Source: Dokdonella_A sp049583635 (GTDB taxonomy: Bacteria > Pseudomonadota > Gammaproteobacteria > Xanthomonadales > Rhodanobacteraceae). From it: a DNA stretch of 64,000 nt. The stretch covers positions 62,001 through 126,000 of the forward strand of contig JBAUWF010000090.1 of NCBI GenBank assembly GCA_049583635.1. The letters are read 5' to 3'. How positions within the stretch are numbered: position 1 is the first letter of the stretch; each line of letters opens with the position of its first letter. The notes below the pieces were generated by a model. It had not been told where the DNA came from. It searched no databases and was given only the letters and a program-made list of their open reading frames with translations. This document shows positions 54,047 to 63,251 of the stretch, in pieces. Made by a program: the position numbers and the translations under genes.

Positions 54047-55617
54047 GCCGAGGTGCCGGCAAATGTGCGCGATCGGGCCCAGCTGTCGGCACATGCTTTG
54101 GTCGCGACAGTGTCGGAGCCGGGACGCATCACCGGAAGTTCCAGTGCGTTGGCCAGCGAGCCGAGCCCGAAGGAATCGTCGGCGCCGATGCCGATCTGGT
54201 CAAATGCCCGGATCTGCAGCCAGTTCCAGAGGGCTTCGCGCAACCGGGTTGTGGCGCGGCCTCGCGCGACCGTCGTATACGTGATCGTGGAATCCGGTGC
54301 TTTGAGTAGCAGCGCATCGCCTTCCTGACAAAGATGCCACACGCTCCAATCGGCGAGCCTGGGCGGAGCGTCGCCAAACCAGAGCAGTCGCGGTAGCGGT
54401 GCGTTGTCGCTGCGCGCGTCGGAAAACAGCCGTCGCACACGCCAGTCCAATACGCGGCGCTCGAATGAAAACAGCGCCGCTTCGATCTGTGTCTCGTAGT
54501 CCGGATAGCGTTCACGCAGCGCGGCCATGCCGGCCCGGCCGAGAGTGTCGCGTTCTCGATCGCCGAAACTCTGGCTGCGGGCATGGCCGACGAACACGTT
54601 GCCTGCAATCACATGATGCCAACCGAGCATGCTCGCGCGCTGGCACAGATCATTCTCCTCACCGTAGCCGCGCGGAAACGCCACCTGGTCGAATGATCCG
54701 ACCGCGTCAAGCATCGCGCGCTTGAGATACAGGCAGAAACCGTTGCCGGTCGGAAGTTCCGGGTAGGCCTGCCCGGCGTGCTGCCAGAGCGCGCGCGCGG
54801 TCTGGACCAACGACCAGCTTGCCGGCAGCGCATTGGTTTGCTCGAGCTCCGGAACCGAGAACGCACCGGCGTTGTCGGAAACAGCGGTCGCCGAGCCGAT
54901 ATCGTCTCGCGCGTAAGCTGCGCGGCGCAGGCCGGTCAACCAGTTCGGGCCGACCTCGGTATCGGCGTTCAGCAGTATCACGTCGGCGCGATCGGCCGCA
55001 GCGATTCCACGATTGGCCGTGGCGGTAAAGCCGAGATTGCGCGCGTTGCACAACGCCGTAACGCCGGGCAGACGCGCATGGCGTTCGAGCAGCGGTGCGA
55101 TCGCCGGGTCCGGGCTCGCGTCGTCGATCAGCAGCAGTCGTGCGCGTCCGCGCGTATGCGCGACAAGCGCCTCCAGACAGCGTCCGACGTGTTTAACCGC
55201 GTCGTAAACCGGTACCACGATGACGACTTCGCGTCGCGCGCAATCGCTGCCGTACGGCAGCAGTTGTGCGGCCGCGAGCAGCCGCAACGGCGCCGGTGCC
55301 GTGTCGCTCGCCGGCGCCAGTCCCTGCGCACCGAATGTCAGATCCATCCACGCACCGGCCAGGTTGGGGCCGTCGCGGCCGAGCCGCGGCATTACACGCA
55401 TCGCAGCGCGCCCGGAGGGCGAGAACGGAAAGTCGAATCGAACCCGCGCATCCGACGCGGCATGGGCCGCGCCGAAAAAGCAACCGTCGATGTCGAGCGC
55501 GATCTCGCCCCCGCGGACAAGCGGCGCATCGAATAGCAGTTGCAACGCGTGTCCATTCCAGGCGACTTCGCTCAATGGGGCGCTGAGCGTGCCGCCGATC
55601 GCGGCGTGCGCGCTCAT
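54043..55617 (-). CDS. Glycosyltransferase family 2 with N-terminal beta-rich domain
   Basis: The 524-residue product has an N-terminal region of about 150 residues (GGTLSAPLSEVAWNGHALQL, VRFDFPFSPSG) with no resemblance to the GT domain, followed by a GT2 catalytic domain starting VVIVVPVYDAVKHVGRCLEAL, with the LLIDDASPDPA and LLNADTEVGPNWLTGL motifs (DxD-like). The PRGYGEENDLCQRASMLGW segment is typical of rhamnosyl- or related transferases. A C-terminal region of about 130 residues is unique. The ATG at 55617 overlaps the ABC ATPase stop by 4 bases (ATGA). The N-terminal domain could bind glycan; see findings. Confidence 0.87.
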   Translation of the reverse strand: MSAHAAIGGTLSAPLSEVAWNGHALQLLFDAPLVRGGEIALDIDGCFFGAAHAASDARVRFDFPFSPSGRAAMRVMPRLGRDGPNLAGAWMDLTFGAQGLAPASDTAPAPLRLLAAAQLLPYGSDCARREVVIVVPVYDAVKHVGRCLEALVAHTRGRARLLLIDDASPDPAIAPLLERHARLPGVTALCNARNLGFTATANRGIAAADRADVILLNADTEVGPNWLTGLRRAAYARDDIGSATAVSDNAGAFSVPELEQTNALPASWSLVQTARALWQHAGQAYPELPTGNGFCLYLKRAMLDAVGSFDQVAFPRGYGEENDLCQRASMLGWHHVIAGNVFVGHARSQSFGDRERDTLGRAGMAALRERYPDYETQIEAALFSFERRVLDWRVRRLFSDARSDNAPLPRLLWFGDAPPRLADWSVWHLCQEGDALLLKAPDSTITYTTVARGRATTRLREALWNWLQIRAFDQIGIGADDSFGLGSLANALELPVMRPGSDTVATKACADSWARSRTFAGTSA

Positions 55618-56321
55618 GTGAGCGTGTGGTCCACGTGCAGGGCGGAATGATAAGCCGCGAACACGTCGTCGCGACTCCCCTCGCGCACGCTCTTGCCGTG
55701 CTCTATCCACACCAGGCGATCGCACAGCTCGGCGACTTGCGACTCGTCGTGGCTGACCAGCACCACGGTACGGCCCTCGCTCATGCGCTCGTGCAATGCG
55801 TTGCCGGACTTTTCCTGGAATTCGGCATCGCCGACCGCAAGAACCTCGTCGATCAAGAGCACGTCGGGCTCGACCTGGATCGCGACCGAAAACGCCAGGC
55901 GCATGAGCATACCGGTCGAATAAGTCGCGATCGGCTGTTCGAAGAATGCGCCGAGTTCGGAGAACTCGCGGATCGCGGACAGTCGTGCGGCCATCTCGCG
56001 ACGGCGCAAACCGAGCATCAGACCGGACATCATCGCGTTGTCGCGCCCGGTCAGGTACGGCGTGAACCCGACCGCAAGCGACAGCAACTGGCACGACACC
56101 GCCTCGCGCCGCAAGCTGCCTCGATCGGGCGCAAGAATGCCGGCGATCACGCGCAACAGCGTGCTCTTGCCGGCACCGTTGCGGCCGATCACGCCGAGGC
56201 GCTCGCCGCGGTGCAATCTGAGGCTGACATCCTCGAGTGCCCAGAAGCGTTTGCCGCCGACTCGGCGCTGCGCGTTGTACGCGACACCGACATGTTCGAG
56301 TTCGACCAGAACGTCGTTCAC
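55614..56321 (-). CDS. ABC transporter ATP-binding protein (Wzt/KpsT-type polysaccharide exporter)
   Basis: The 235-residue product has Walker A GRNGAGKST, the signature YSTGMLMRLAFS, Walker B VLLIDEVLAVGD and the switch histidine VSHD, in the arrangement of Wzt-type NBDs (with ITxT-like AGILAPDRG). It lacks the C-terminal carbohydrate-binding domain of about 180 residues found in many O-antigen Wzt proteins, so it is more like the short KpsT/RfbE type. It pairs with the permease encoded directly upstream, whose stop lies one base before its ATG (56323 against 56321). Confidence 0.94.
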   Translation of the reverse strand: MNDVLVELEHVGVAYNAQRRVGGKRFWALEDVSLRLHRGERLGVIGRNGAGKSTLLRVIAGILAPDRGSLRREAVSCQLLSLAVGFTPYLTGRDNAMMSGLMLGLRRREMAARLSAIREFSELGAFFEQPIATYSTGMLMRLAFSVAIQVEPDVLLIDEVLAVGDAEFQEKSGNALHERMSEGRTVVLVSHDESQVAELCDRLVWIEHGKSVREGSRDDVFAAYHSALHVDHTLT

Positions 56322-56322
56322 G

Positions 56323-57084
56323 TCAGACCGCCAGTTTCGGGTAGCGCGGTGCCTGTCGCGTGACCACCCACGCGCCGAAGACGCAGACCAGCGCCGAAAT
56401 CGCGCTGACCAGTGCGAGTTCGGACCAGTCCGGCCAGCGCGCGTGCATCAGGATGCCGCGCGTCGCATCGACCAGTTCGGCGACCGGGTTGAGCTTGAAC
56501 CAGGTGTGCAACGGTTCGGGCACGCTGTCGAGGGCGAATACCACGCCGGACATGAACATCACCACGGTCAGCACCTGCTCGATCACGAAACGCATGTCGG
56601 GTAGAAACGGCACGATCGCGGCCACCAGAAAACCGAGTCCCGCGGCAAACAGGAAGATGGCGACGAACAGCGCGGGCAGCGCGAAATACGCGACATTCGG
56701 CGGGTAGCCCAGACACCACACAATGACCAGCAACAGCGCGAAGATGTAGAAAAACTTGACGGTGTCGGCGAACATCTGCACCAGCGGAAAGACCACCGGC
56801 GGCAGACTGACCTGGCGGATCAATGCGAGATTGGTCCAGATTGCATGCCCGGAATGGGTAATGCATGACTTCATCCATTGCCAGATCGTCAGTCCGATCA
56901 ACAGAAATGGCAGGTAGTCCGGCCCACCGGTTTTCAGCACCACCGAAAACACCAGCCAGAAGGCGGCCATCATCATGGCCGGTTCGAGTACCCACCAGAG
57001 CAGGCCGAGATAATTGCGCGCGCGTTCGGCGCGCAGTTCCGCGTAAGTGCTGAACAGCAACAGATCGATCAGGTGGCGACGCAT
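56323..57084 (-). CDS. ABC-2 type permease (Wzm-type polysaccharide exporter)
   Basis: The 253-residue product has about six membrane spans typical of Wzm/KpsM proteins, with the N-terminal amphipathic segment before NYLGLLWWVLEPAMMMAAFW and the motif LIRQVSLPPVVFPLV. It forms the membrane channel for the ATPase at 55614. The ATG at 57084 fits; the frame is open further upstream to 57213, but it would extend across the neighbouring gene. The ATPase gene follows after 1 base. Confidence 0.94.
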   Translation of the reverse strand: MRRHLIDLLLFSTYAELRAERARNYLGLLWWVLEPAMMMAAFWLVFSVVLKTGGPDYLPFLLIGLTIWQWMKSCITHSGHAIWTNLALIRQVSLPPVVFPLVQMFADTVKFFYIFALLLVIVWCLGYPPNVAYFALPALFVAIFLFAAGLGFLVAAIVPFLPDMRFVIEQVLTVVMFMSGVVFALDSVPEPLHTWFKLNPVAELVDATRGILMHARWPDWSELALVSAISALVCVFGAWVVTRQAPRYPKLAV

Positions 57085-57137
57085 CCGCTGACAACCGGTA
57101 AAGGGCTGCGCGAGGATACCGGAAGCGTGCCGACAGG

Positions 57138-58535
57138 TCAGGCGCAGACGTGATCGAGCAGCGGTCCGGCAAACGCGAAAAACAGCAGCAAAACCGCCAA
57201 CGCCGCGCCGCACGCGAGCCGGATCGGCGTTAACGCAATCACGCTGCTACCAGCGTCGGCTCGCCGCGTGGACACTATCGCCGCAGTGAAACTGCCCGCA
57301 AACAGACACAGGAACGGCAGCATCTGGACGACGTACCGCTCCATCACATGCAGGCCGAGAAACAACACCGCTTGGTAGCCGAGAAACAGCAATGCGAAGA
57401 GCGCCAGCGGATCGCGCCAACGCCGCCAGCAGGTCAGCCCGAACGCGGCGAGCGCCAAGGTCAGTGCGTGACTGAGCCAGGCCAGAATCGTCAGCGGTCC
57501 GGCAAGCGGACTCGCCGCATACGCGTCGATGTGCCCGGCGCTGGCCGGTCCGGGCAGCTGGGAAACCAGAGTGGTCTTGGCACTGAACAGCCGGAAATAC
57601 TGGCCGCCCAGTTGCACCCGCAGGACCGGCTCGATGCCGCGCTCGGCCACTTCGGTACGCAGCTTGTCCATGTAAACCGCATTGCGCGCCTGCGGTGTCG
57701 GCCCGCTGTCGAGAAACGCCTGCAGCGCCGGTCCGTCGGCCTCGTCGATATAGTCACTGCGGCTGGTGTCGTTGAGCCCGACGTAGAGGTTGTAGATGGA
57801 ACTGTCTGCAATCAACGGGCGACCGGTTTGCCGATAACCTTGCCACAGCGATGGCGCGACGACGCAGGTGAGTGCGACCAGAAACGCCACGCTCGCCGGT
57901 ACATCGCAACGCCAGCGCGCGTGCTCGCGCCGACACAGGAAGATCAGGAACAGTGGCCAGAATCCGGCCAGCAGACTCTTGAGCAGGAGTGCCGCACCGA
58001 CCAGTGCGCCGGCGGCCAGCGCGCGCCAGCGCCGCCGCGCGCCCGGCAACGCGAGTAGCGCGAGTGCGCCGAGCAGGCAGACCAGATGCGGCACTTCAGG
58101 CCACAACCAGTCGGCATACGCCAGTGTGCTCGGATTGAGCACGAAGATCGTCGCGGCCAGCAATCCCGCTCGCGCGCTGTCGACGTGAGCGACCAGACGC
58201 GCAAGCAGCCAGCCGCAGACCGCCAGCAGCAGCGTCTGCACCAACTGTACGGTGAGCACATGCACCCCGGCGATCGCATAGATCGCCGCGAGGAAATACG
58301 CCTGTCCAGGTGGCCAGATGAAATGCGACGGCAACACCTGACCGGCGAGCATCGCGAGCGCGCGCAGATGGTAATGGCTCTCGTCACCGACCAGATGTTT
58401 GGTCGTCGGTACGTAGTAGGCCCACAACAATGCGCCATTCAGCACAAGCCAGGCGACGCCCGTTGCGAGCCATGCGCGCGCTGGCGTGGGTTGCCGTGCC
58501 GCAACGCCCAAGTGCAATTCCGCGTCGTCGTTCAC
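57138..58535 (-). CDS. Membrane glycosyltransferase of the GT39/ArnT-PMT family
   Basis: The 465-residue product has about ten to twelve membrane spans and a first periplasmic loop carrying the acidic pair of GT-C enzymes (HLVGDESHYHLRALAML). A large periplasmic loop (about 215-290: QTGRPLIADSSIYNLYVGLND) would carry acceptor specificity. Enzymes of this type move sugars from polyprenyl phosphate to glycans or proteins on the outer side of the inner membrane. It starts with GTG at 58535, 9 bases after the methyltransferase stop. The donor is likely a polyprenyl-linked sugar, possibly related to the UbiA-type enzyme across the operon end; inference only. Confidence 0.85.
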   Translation of the reverse strand: MNDDAELHLGVAARQPTPARAWLATGVAWLVLNGALLWAYYVPTTKHLVGDESHYHLRALAMLAGQVLPSHFIWPPGQAYFLAAIYAIAGVHVLTVQLVQTLLLAVCGWLLARLVAHVDSARAGLLAATIFVLNPSTLAYADWLWPEVPHLVCLLGALALLALPGARRRWRALAAGALVGAALLLKSLLAGFWPLFLIFLCRREHARWRCDVPASVAFLVALTCVVAPSLWQGYRQTGRPLIADSSIYNLYVGLNDTSRSDYIDEADGPALQAFLDSGPTPQARNAVYMDKLRTEVAERGIEPVLRVQLGGQYFRLFSAKTTLVSQLPGPASAGHIDAYAASPLAGPLTILAWLSHALTLALAAFGLTCWRRWRDPLALFALLFLGYQAVLFLGLHVMERYVVQMLPFLCLFAGSFTAAIVSTRRADAGSSVIALTPIRLACGAALAVLLLFFAFAGPLLDHVCA

Positions 58536-58544
58536 GCGTCGCGG

Positions 58545-59246
58545 CTACGTGTGAAACGCGATCATGCGCTGCGCGCGCGGATGCTCGAAATCACCGATGC
58601 GTTCGGCGACCAGCCCGGCATTTTTCGCGAGCGTCGCCAGTTCGCGGAATGATTGATGAAACGGATCGGCCGCGTAGTGCGTTACCTGACCGCCCGGCAT
58701 CTGCGTGATCGGCGCGACGTGCGCGGGCGTCGGTGCCTCGAAGAACGTGGCATGAAAACGGCCGCCTGGTGCGAGCACTGCCGCGACGCGCGTGAGGCAG
58801 ATCTGGATATGGTTGAGGTAAAGATGGGTGAACAGTGACACCGCCAACGCGAAATCGAAGCGCTGGCCGAAGCGCCCGACATCGAAATCGGCATTGGCGA
58901 TCAGATGTGCTCCGCGATCGGCGAGTCCGGCGGCGGCAAGTTCCTGCTTTCCGGCTTCGAGCAGCGACGCGTTCGCGTCGATGCCGGCGTAATGTCCGGG
59001 ATCGAGATAACCGACGAAATGCACGCCGCCGCGCAAGGCACCGCAGCCGACATCGAGCAACCGATGGTGCGGTTGCAGACCCGCGCCAATTAGAAACTCG
59101 AACTGCAAGCGACCGATGGCATCCCACAGGCCACCGACCAGTTCGCGGTGCGCGCCGCGCGCGATCGCGTCGGTGTCGAGTGCGCGCCAGTACGTGTTGA
59201 CACCGCGCATTGCCGCGGCGCTCGGATCGGTCGGCCGATCGGTCAC
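58545..59246 (-). CDS. Class I SAM-dependent methyltransferase
   Basis: The 233-residue product has a SAM-binding motif LLDVGCGALRGGVHFVGYL and the class I core (HYAGIDANASLLEAGKQEL, then FALAVSLFTHLYLNH). The GTG at 59246 overlaps the preceding lipoprotein stop by 4 bases (GTGA). The operon context suggests a methyl transfer to a sugar or glycan. In ABC-exported polysaccharides, a methyl or phosphate cap on the non-reducing end controls chain length (WbdD-type), so a capping role is plausible but not shown. Confidence 0.85.
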   Translation of the reverse strand: MTDRPTDPSAAAMRGVNTYWRALDTDAIARGAHRELVGGLWDAIGRLQFEFLIGAGLQPHHRLLDVGCGALRGGVHFVGYLDPGHYAGIDANASLLEAGKQELAAAGLADRGAHLIANADFDVGRFGQRFDFALAVSLFTHLYLNHIQICLTRVAAVLAPGGRFHATFFEAPTPAHVAPITQMPGGQVTHYAADPFHQSFRELATLAKNAGLVAERIGDFEHPRAQRMIAFHT

Positions 59247-59821
59247 GCAGCCCCGCCCGACGCAGCGTTGCTGCCCGGCGGTGGCGGTGGCCCCTTCGTG
59301 GGCGTCTCGTCCGGGCTTGAGCCTGGCGCGCGGCGCTTCGCCGGCGCCCTGAAGGTCGGCGTGAACTTCTCCTGCTTGCCCGACGTGCTGATGCCTTCGA
59401 CGTAATACCAGTAGGTCTTGCATGGATCGATCGCGTCGTCGCGATACTCGTATTTGTGCGTCTCGTCCGAGGTGCCCGCACCGAGGATCGGATCCTTGGT
59501 CAGTTTGGTGAAAGGGCCGTTATCGCTGTTGCCGCGGTAAACGTCGAAGCCAAAATTGTCCTGTTCACTCGCTGTGGTCCAGTGTGCGGTATTGGCGATG
59601 CGCTGATCGGCCGGCAACGCAGACTGGTCGCCGCATCGGCCCTCGGGCACGGGCGCGGCGGCCTTTGCGGCCGGCGTCGGCGTCGTGGGGGGCGTCTGGG
59701 CGGGTGGTTTCGCGGGCGCTGCGGCCGGTGCGGTCGAGTCGGGCGTGGACGGGCTGCACGCGACCACAGCGAAGCCGATCAACGCGGCGATGGTGAACGG
59801 ACGCAGGGCAATCGGACGCAT
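59243..59821 (-). CDS. Proline-rich lipoprotein with fibronectin III-like domain
   Basis: The 192-residue product has a lipoprotein signal (FTIAALIGFAVVACS) with a lipobox, a Pro/Ala-rich linker (about 22-60), and a single FnIII-like domain (about 75-155; ASEQDNFGFDVYRGNSDNGPF, then CKTYWYYVEGISTSGK). The C-terminal tail is again Pro-rich (TKGPPPPPGSN). It opens the polysaccharide operon; its stop overlaps the methyltransferase start by 4 bases. It may anchor or display the glycan, or be unrelated to export; I do not recognise the exact family. Confidence 0.8.
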   Translation of the reverse strand: MRPIALRPFTIAALIGFAVVACSPSTPDSTAPAAAPAKPPAQTPPTTPTPAAKAAAPVPEGRCGDQSALPADQRIANTAHWTTASEQDNFGFDVYRGNSDNGPFTKLTKDPILGAGTSDETHKYEYRDDAIDPCKTYWYYVEGISTSGKQEKFTPTFRAPAKRRAPGSSPDETPTKGPPPPPGSNAASGGAA

Positions 59822-59955
59822 GGCGGGTTCCCTCGGTTGGTTGGAAGATCAGGCACACCACTGGCGATGCGGGCGCGCGAAATCCGCGCTGCGCCGGTGC
59901 AGCCGTCGGCAACGATAGTCGCGCGCGGTCGTGGCTGGCAACCGCGGCACGTGAT

Positions 59956-61284
59956 TCATCGGTTCGCAAGCAGTTCGGATGGTGTCACTTCGCCGGCGCC
60001 GGGCAGAGCTTCTCGCAAATCGGGGCCGGCCGATGCCGGTTCGGCAGTGTGGTGCGGTGCGGTGCCGCGTTGCGCCAGCAGCCAGCCTCCAATGAGCAGC
60101 AGCGCCGACAGCAGAAAGGCCGCGCCGGGCAGATGCGCCGGCGCGTGCCTTCCGATGAACAGCGCGAACACCTGCGAATGCAGTCCCGGGCCGAAGATTC
60201 CGGCAAGGCTCGCGAGACAGGCGATTGCGCCCTGCAAGCGGCCCTGCTCGTGTGGATCGACCTGCTGCGTCATGAGCGCTTGCGCCGACGGACTGGCCAA
60301 GCCCCACAGCGCAAGAAACGGAATACCGATCAGGAACACGGCCCCGTCCGGTGCGAGCCCGAAAATCGCGAAGCCGAGCGCGCCGAGCAGGAGCCCGGCC
60401 AACACCAGCTTGCGCTCGCCGAAGTGCGGCACCAGTTTGCGGACCAGAACAGCCTGTACGGTGCCGCTGCACAAGCCGACCAGCGCGAGCGTGTAACCGA
60501 CGATCTGCGGCCCCCAACCGTAACGGTAGTCGGTGTAGAGCACGTACGTCGAATTCAGCGAGTACTGCGACAACGCGATCAGGAACAACACCATCGCGAG
60601 ACCGAGCATTGCCGGGTAACGCCGCAGCAAGCGCAGCGAACCCAGCGGATTGGCCCCATGCAGATCGAAACGCGCACTGCGGCGTTCTTTCGGCAGCGAT
60701 TCGGGCAGGATGAAAAGCCCGTAGCAGAAATTGACAGCCGACAGGCCGGCCGCGGCCCAGAATGGCAGTCGCACCGAGATACCGCCGAGGAGTCCGCCCA
60801 ACGCGGGTCCCACGATGAAGCCGATGCCGAACGCCGCACCGAGCAGACCGAAGGCCGCAGCACGTTTTTCCTTCGGCGTCACGTCGGCGATGTAGGCATT
60901 CGCCGTGCTGAAACTTGCAGCCGATATGCCGGACACGACGCGACCGATGAACAGGAGCGGCAGTCCCTGCGCGATCGCCATGATCGCGAAATCGATACCC
61001 AGACCAAGATTCGACAGCAGGATGACCGGGCGCCGGCCGAAACGATCCGACAGCGCGCCCTGCACCGGCGAAAAAATGAACTGCATCAGCATGAACAGCG
61101 CGCCGAACAGTCCCGTCCACATCGCGGCATGCGCGATGCTGCCGCCGATCAGCTGCACGATCAGGTGCGGCAGCACCGGAATGATGATGCCGAACGCGAG
61201 CATGTCGAGCATCACGGTGACAAATATGAAGGCGACCGCGCCGTGGCGCGGCGGCACGACCGGATCGTTGCTTGAGACGTTCAC
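59956..61284 (-). CDS. MFS transporter, TetA-like (DHA1) efflux type
   Basis: The 442-residue product has 12 membrane spans and MFS motif A in GALSDRFGRRPVILLSNLG. The first span starts at VAFIFVTVMLDMLAFGIIIPVLP, a pattern seen in TCR/Tet-type exporters. The hydrophilic central loop (KERRSARFDLHGANP) lies between spans 6 and 7. The last 40 residues are a hydrophilic tail. Start is the GTG at 61284. Whether it exports tetracycline or another compound cannot be judged; I would not call it a resistance gene. folE lies 23 bases upstream in the same direction. Confidence 0.9.
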   Translation of the reverse strand: MNVSSNDPVVPPRHGAVAFIFVTVMLDMLAFGIIIPVLPHLIVQLIGGSIAHAAMWTGLFGALFMLMQFIFSPVQGALSDRFGRRPVILLSNLGLGIDFAIMAIAQGLPLLFIGRVVSGISAASFSTANAYIADVTPKEKRAAAFGLLGAAFGIGFIVGPALGGLLGGISVRLPFWAAAGLSAVNFCYGLFILPESLPKERRSARFDLHGANPLGSLRLLRRYPAMLGLAMVLFLIALSQYSLNSTYVLYTDYRYGWGPQIVGYTLALVGLCSGTVQAVLVRKLVPHFGERKLVLAGLLLGALGFAIFGLAPDGAVFLIGIPFLALWGLASPSAQALMTQQVDPHEQGRLQGAIACLASLAGIFGPGLHSQVFALFIGRHAPAHLPGAAFLLSALLLIGGWLLAQRGTAPHHTAEPASAGPDLREALPGAGEVTPSELLANR

Positions 61285-61307
61285 GTGCCTGCTCGAAGAC
61301 CTTGTGC

Positions 61308-61910
61308 TCAGCGATCGCCCGAGATATCGATGAAGCGCAGGAACTCCGCGCGCGTGCGCGCATCCTCACGGAAGGTGCCGAGCATCTGGCTAGTGATCAT
61401 GCCGACGCGCGTCTTGTGCACACCGCGCGTGGTCATGCATTGGTGCGCGGCCTCCACGACAACACCGACACCGCGCGGTTTGAGCACGTCGTGGATGCAA
61501 TGCGCAATTTCGGCAGTCATTTTTTCCTGTACCTGAAAGCGCCGCGCAAAGCCGTCGACCACGCGCGCCAGCTTGGAAATGCCGACCACCTTGTCGGTCG
61601 GCAGATAGCCGACGTGCGCACGGCCGATGATCGGTGCCATGTGGTGTTCGCAATGCGATTCGAACTCGATGTCGCGCAGCACGATCACCTGATCGTAGCC
61701 GGCGACCTGCTCGAAGGTGCGGCGCAGATATTCGGCCGGATCGACCGCGTAGCCGGAAAACCAGTCGCGATACGCGTTGACGACCCGCTTGGGCGTATCG
61801 CGCAGACCTTCGCGCGCTGGATCCTCGCCGGCCCACGCCAGCAAGGTGCGCACCGCGTCCTCTGCCGCTTCGCGCGTGATGGCTGTGGATCCTGTCGGTT
61901 TCTTCTTCAT
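61308..61910 (-). CDS. folE: GTP cyclohydrolase I
   Basis: FolE converts GTP to dihydroneopterin triphosphate, the first step of folate synthesis. The 200-residue product has the zinc-binding motif CEHHMAPIIGRAHVGYLP, the KVVGISKLARVVDGFARRFQVQE stretch (allosteric and substrate region) and the second zinc Cys in EAAHQCMTTRGV. The ATG at 61910 fits the family. It may be co-transcribed with the MFS gene 23 bases downstream and lies 45 bases after the RlmI-like gene. Confidence 0.97.
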   Translation of the reverse strand: MKKKPTGSTAITREAAEDAVRTLLAWAGEDPAREGLRDTPKRVVNAYRDWFSGYAVDPAEYLRRTFEQVAGYDQVIVLRDIEFESHCEHHMAPIIGRAHVGYLPTDKVVGISKLARVVDGFARRFQVQEKMTAEIAHCIHDVLKPRGVGVVVEAAHQCMTTRGVHKTRVGMITSQMLGTFREDARTRAEFLRFIDISGDR

Positions 61911-61955
61911 CGGCCGCCTTGCCTCCGCCCGCCCAAAAGGCGCCAGTGTATCGGT

Positions 61956-63140
61956 TCAGGCGACGCGGCAGAACGCAGCCTTCAGATAACGCGATTCCGG
62001 CACATGCGCGAGGAACGGGTGATCGGCGCCGGCACCGGCGACCTTCAGTACCTGGATCGTGCGGTTGGCGTAGAACGCCGAGCGCCGGAGCATGTCGAGA
62101 AACTGATCCTCGCTGACCAGACCAGTGCATGAACAGCTCAGGAAAATGCCACCTGGACGCACTGCGGCCAGCGCGAGCTTGTTCATGTCGAGATACTTCT
62201 TGAGCGCCGGGATCACCTGCTCGCGATCGCGCGTCATCCTGGCCGGGTCAAGCACGACCACATCAAACTGTTCGTGCTGGTTGATCGCCACGTCACGCAG
62301 CCACGCAAAGATATCGGCATGGACGAAGCGCAGTTTCAAGTGGTTGAGTCGCGCGTTTTGCTCGGCCAATGCCAGCACTTGCTCATCGAGATCGACGCTG
62401 ACGACCTCGCCCGCCCCGCCGATCGTCTTTGCGGTGATACCGAAACCGCCGGAATTGCAGCACAGGTCGAGCATGCGCTTGCCCGCACAGAATCCTGCAA
62501 GGCTTTTGCGATTTTCGCGATGGTCGGTAAAGAAGCCGGTCTTGTGCTTGCTGCCCGGCGCGGCGTGAAATTTCACGCCGTGCTCGTGGATCACGGTCGG
62601 CTTTGGCGTGGGTGGCGCCGAGCAGTCGAAGCTTTCCTGTTTCTGCACATGGTCTTCGGCATAGGCGTAGATCTGGCTGCCCGGGAAGTGCTCCAGCAGA
62701 CAGCGCCGGATGACTTCGCGTTGGCGAAACATTCCGGCCGAAAAATATTCGATGACCAGCCTATCGGCGAAGCGGTCGACCACGAGCCCGGACAGATCAT
62801 CGCCCTCTGAATGGACCAGCCGGTAAGCGTCGGTCACGGCGTCGAGCTTGAGTACGTCGCGACGCAACCCCACTGCGTTTGCGATACGCCGTGTGAAGAA
62901 GGCTTCGTCGATGGCCTCGTTTGCGTCCGAACTCAGCACGCGCAGTGCGATGCGCGAGTGGCCGTTGTAGAAACCACGGCCGGCGAAGTTGCCCGCTCGA
63001 TCGACGATGTCGACGATCGAGCCGGGTCTGGGCCGGCTCGCGGGTCTTTCGACCATCTTCTGGAAGATCCACGGATGATTCGAGCGCCGTTCGATCTTGA
63101 GGCGAATGATCGGAAGGTCGACGACGACGGATCGATTCAT
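61956..63140 (-). CDS. RlmI-like 23S rRNA cytosine methyltransferase (class I SAM)
   Basis: RlmI methylates C1962 of 23S rRNA. The 394-residue product has an N-terminal PUA domain (about 1-80; LKIERRSNHPWIFQKMVERP), then a central domain, and a Rossmann methyltransferase domain (about 190-390) with the SAM motif MLDLCCNSGGFGITAKTIGG, the DPARMTRDREQVIPALKKYLDM segment (where RlmI has DPPKF) and the catalytic-site Cys in FLSCSCTGL. The ATG at 63140 fits the family start; a Met 33 bases upstream would add a short non-conserved stretch. Divergent from the rhomboid gene. Confidence 0.9.
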   Translation of the reverse strand: MNRSVVVDLPIIRLKIERRSNHPWIFQKMVERPASRPRPGSIVDIVDRAGNFAGRGFYNGHSRIALRVLSSDANEAIDEAFFTRRIANAVGLRRDVLKLDAVTDAYRLVHSEGDDLSGLVVDRFADRLVIEYFSAGMFRQREVIRRCLLEHFPGSQIYAYAEDHVQKQESFDCSAPPTPKPTVIHEHGVKFHAAPGSKHKTGFFTDHRENRKSLAGFCAGKRMLDLCCNSGGFGITAKTIGGAGEVVSVDLDEQVLALAEQNARLNHLKLRFVHADIFAWLRDVAINQHEQFDVVVLDPARMTRDREQVIPALKKYLDMNKLALAAVRPGGIFLSCSCTGLVSEDQFLDMLRRSAFYANRTIQVLKVAGAGADHPFLAHVPESRYLKAAFCRVA

Positions 63141-63251
63141 GCGCGAATGATACGTCACCGTTGGTGCGTACATGCGTTGCCGCAGGACTGGTGCGGATCA
63201 TCGTCCGTGGTTTCCCTTGTGCTCCGGTGTCGGGCTCCCCATCTGATCGGC

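Noticed and set aside
60049..61275. 408-residue plus-strand ORF opposite the MFS gene
   Set aside because: Composition is Arg/Gln/His-rich without membrane spans or domain; it mirrors the transporter frame.
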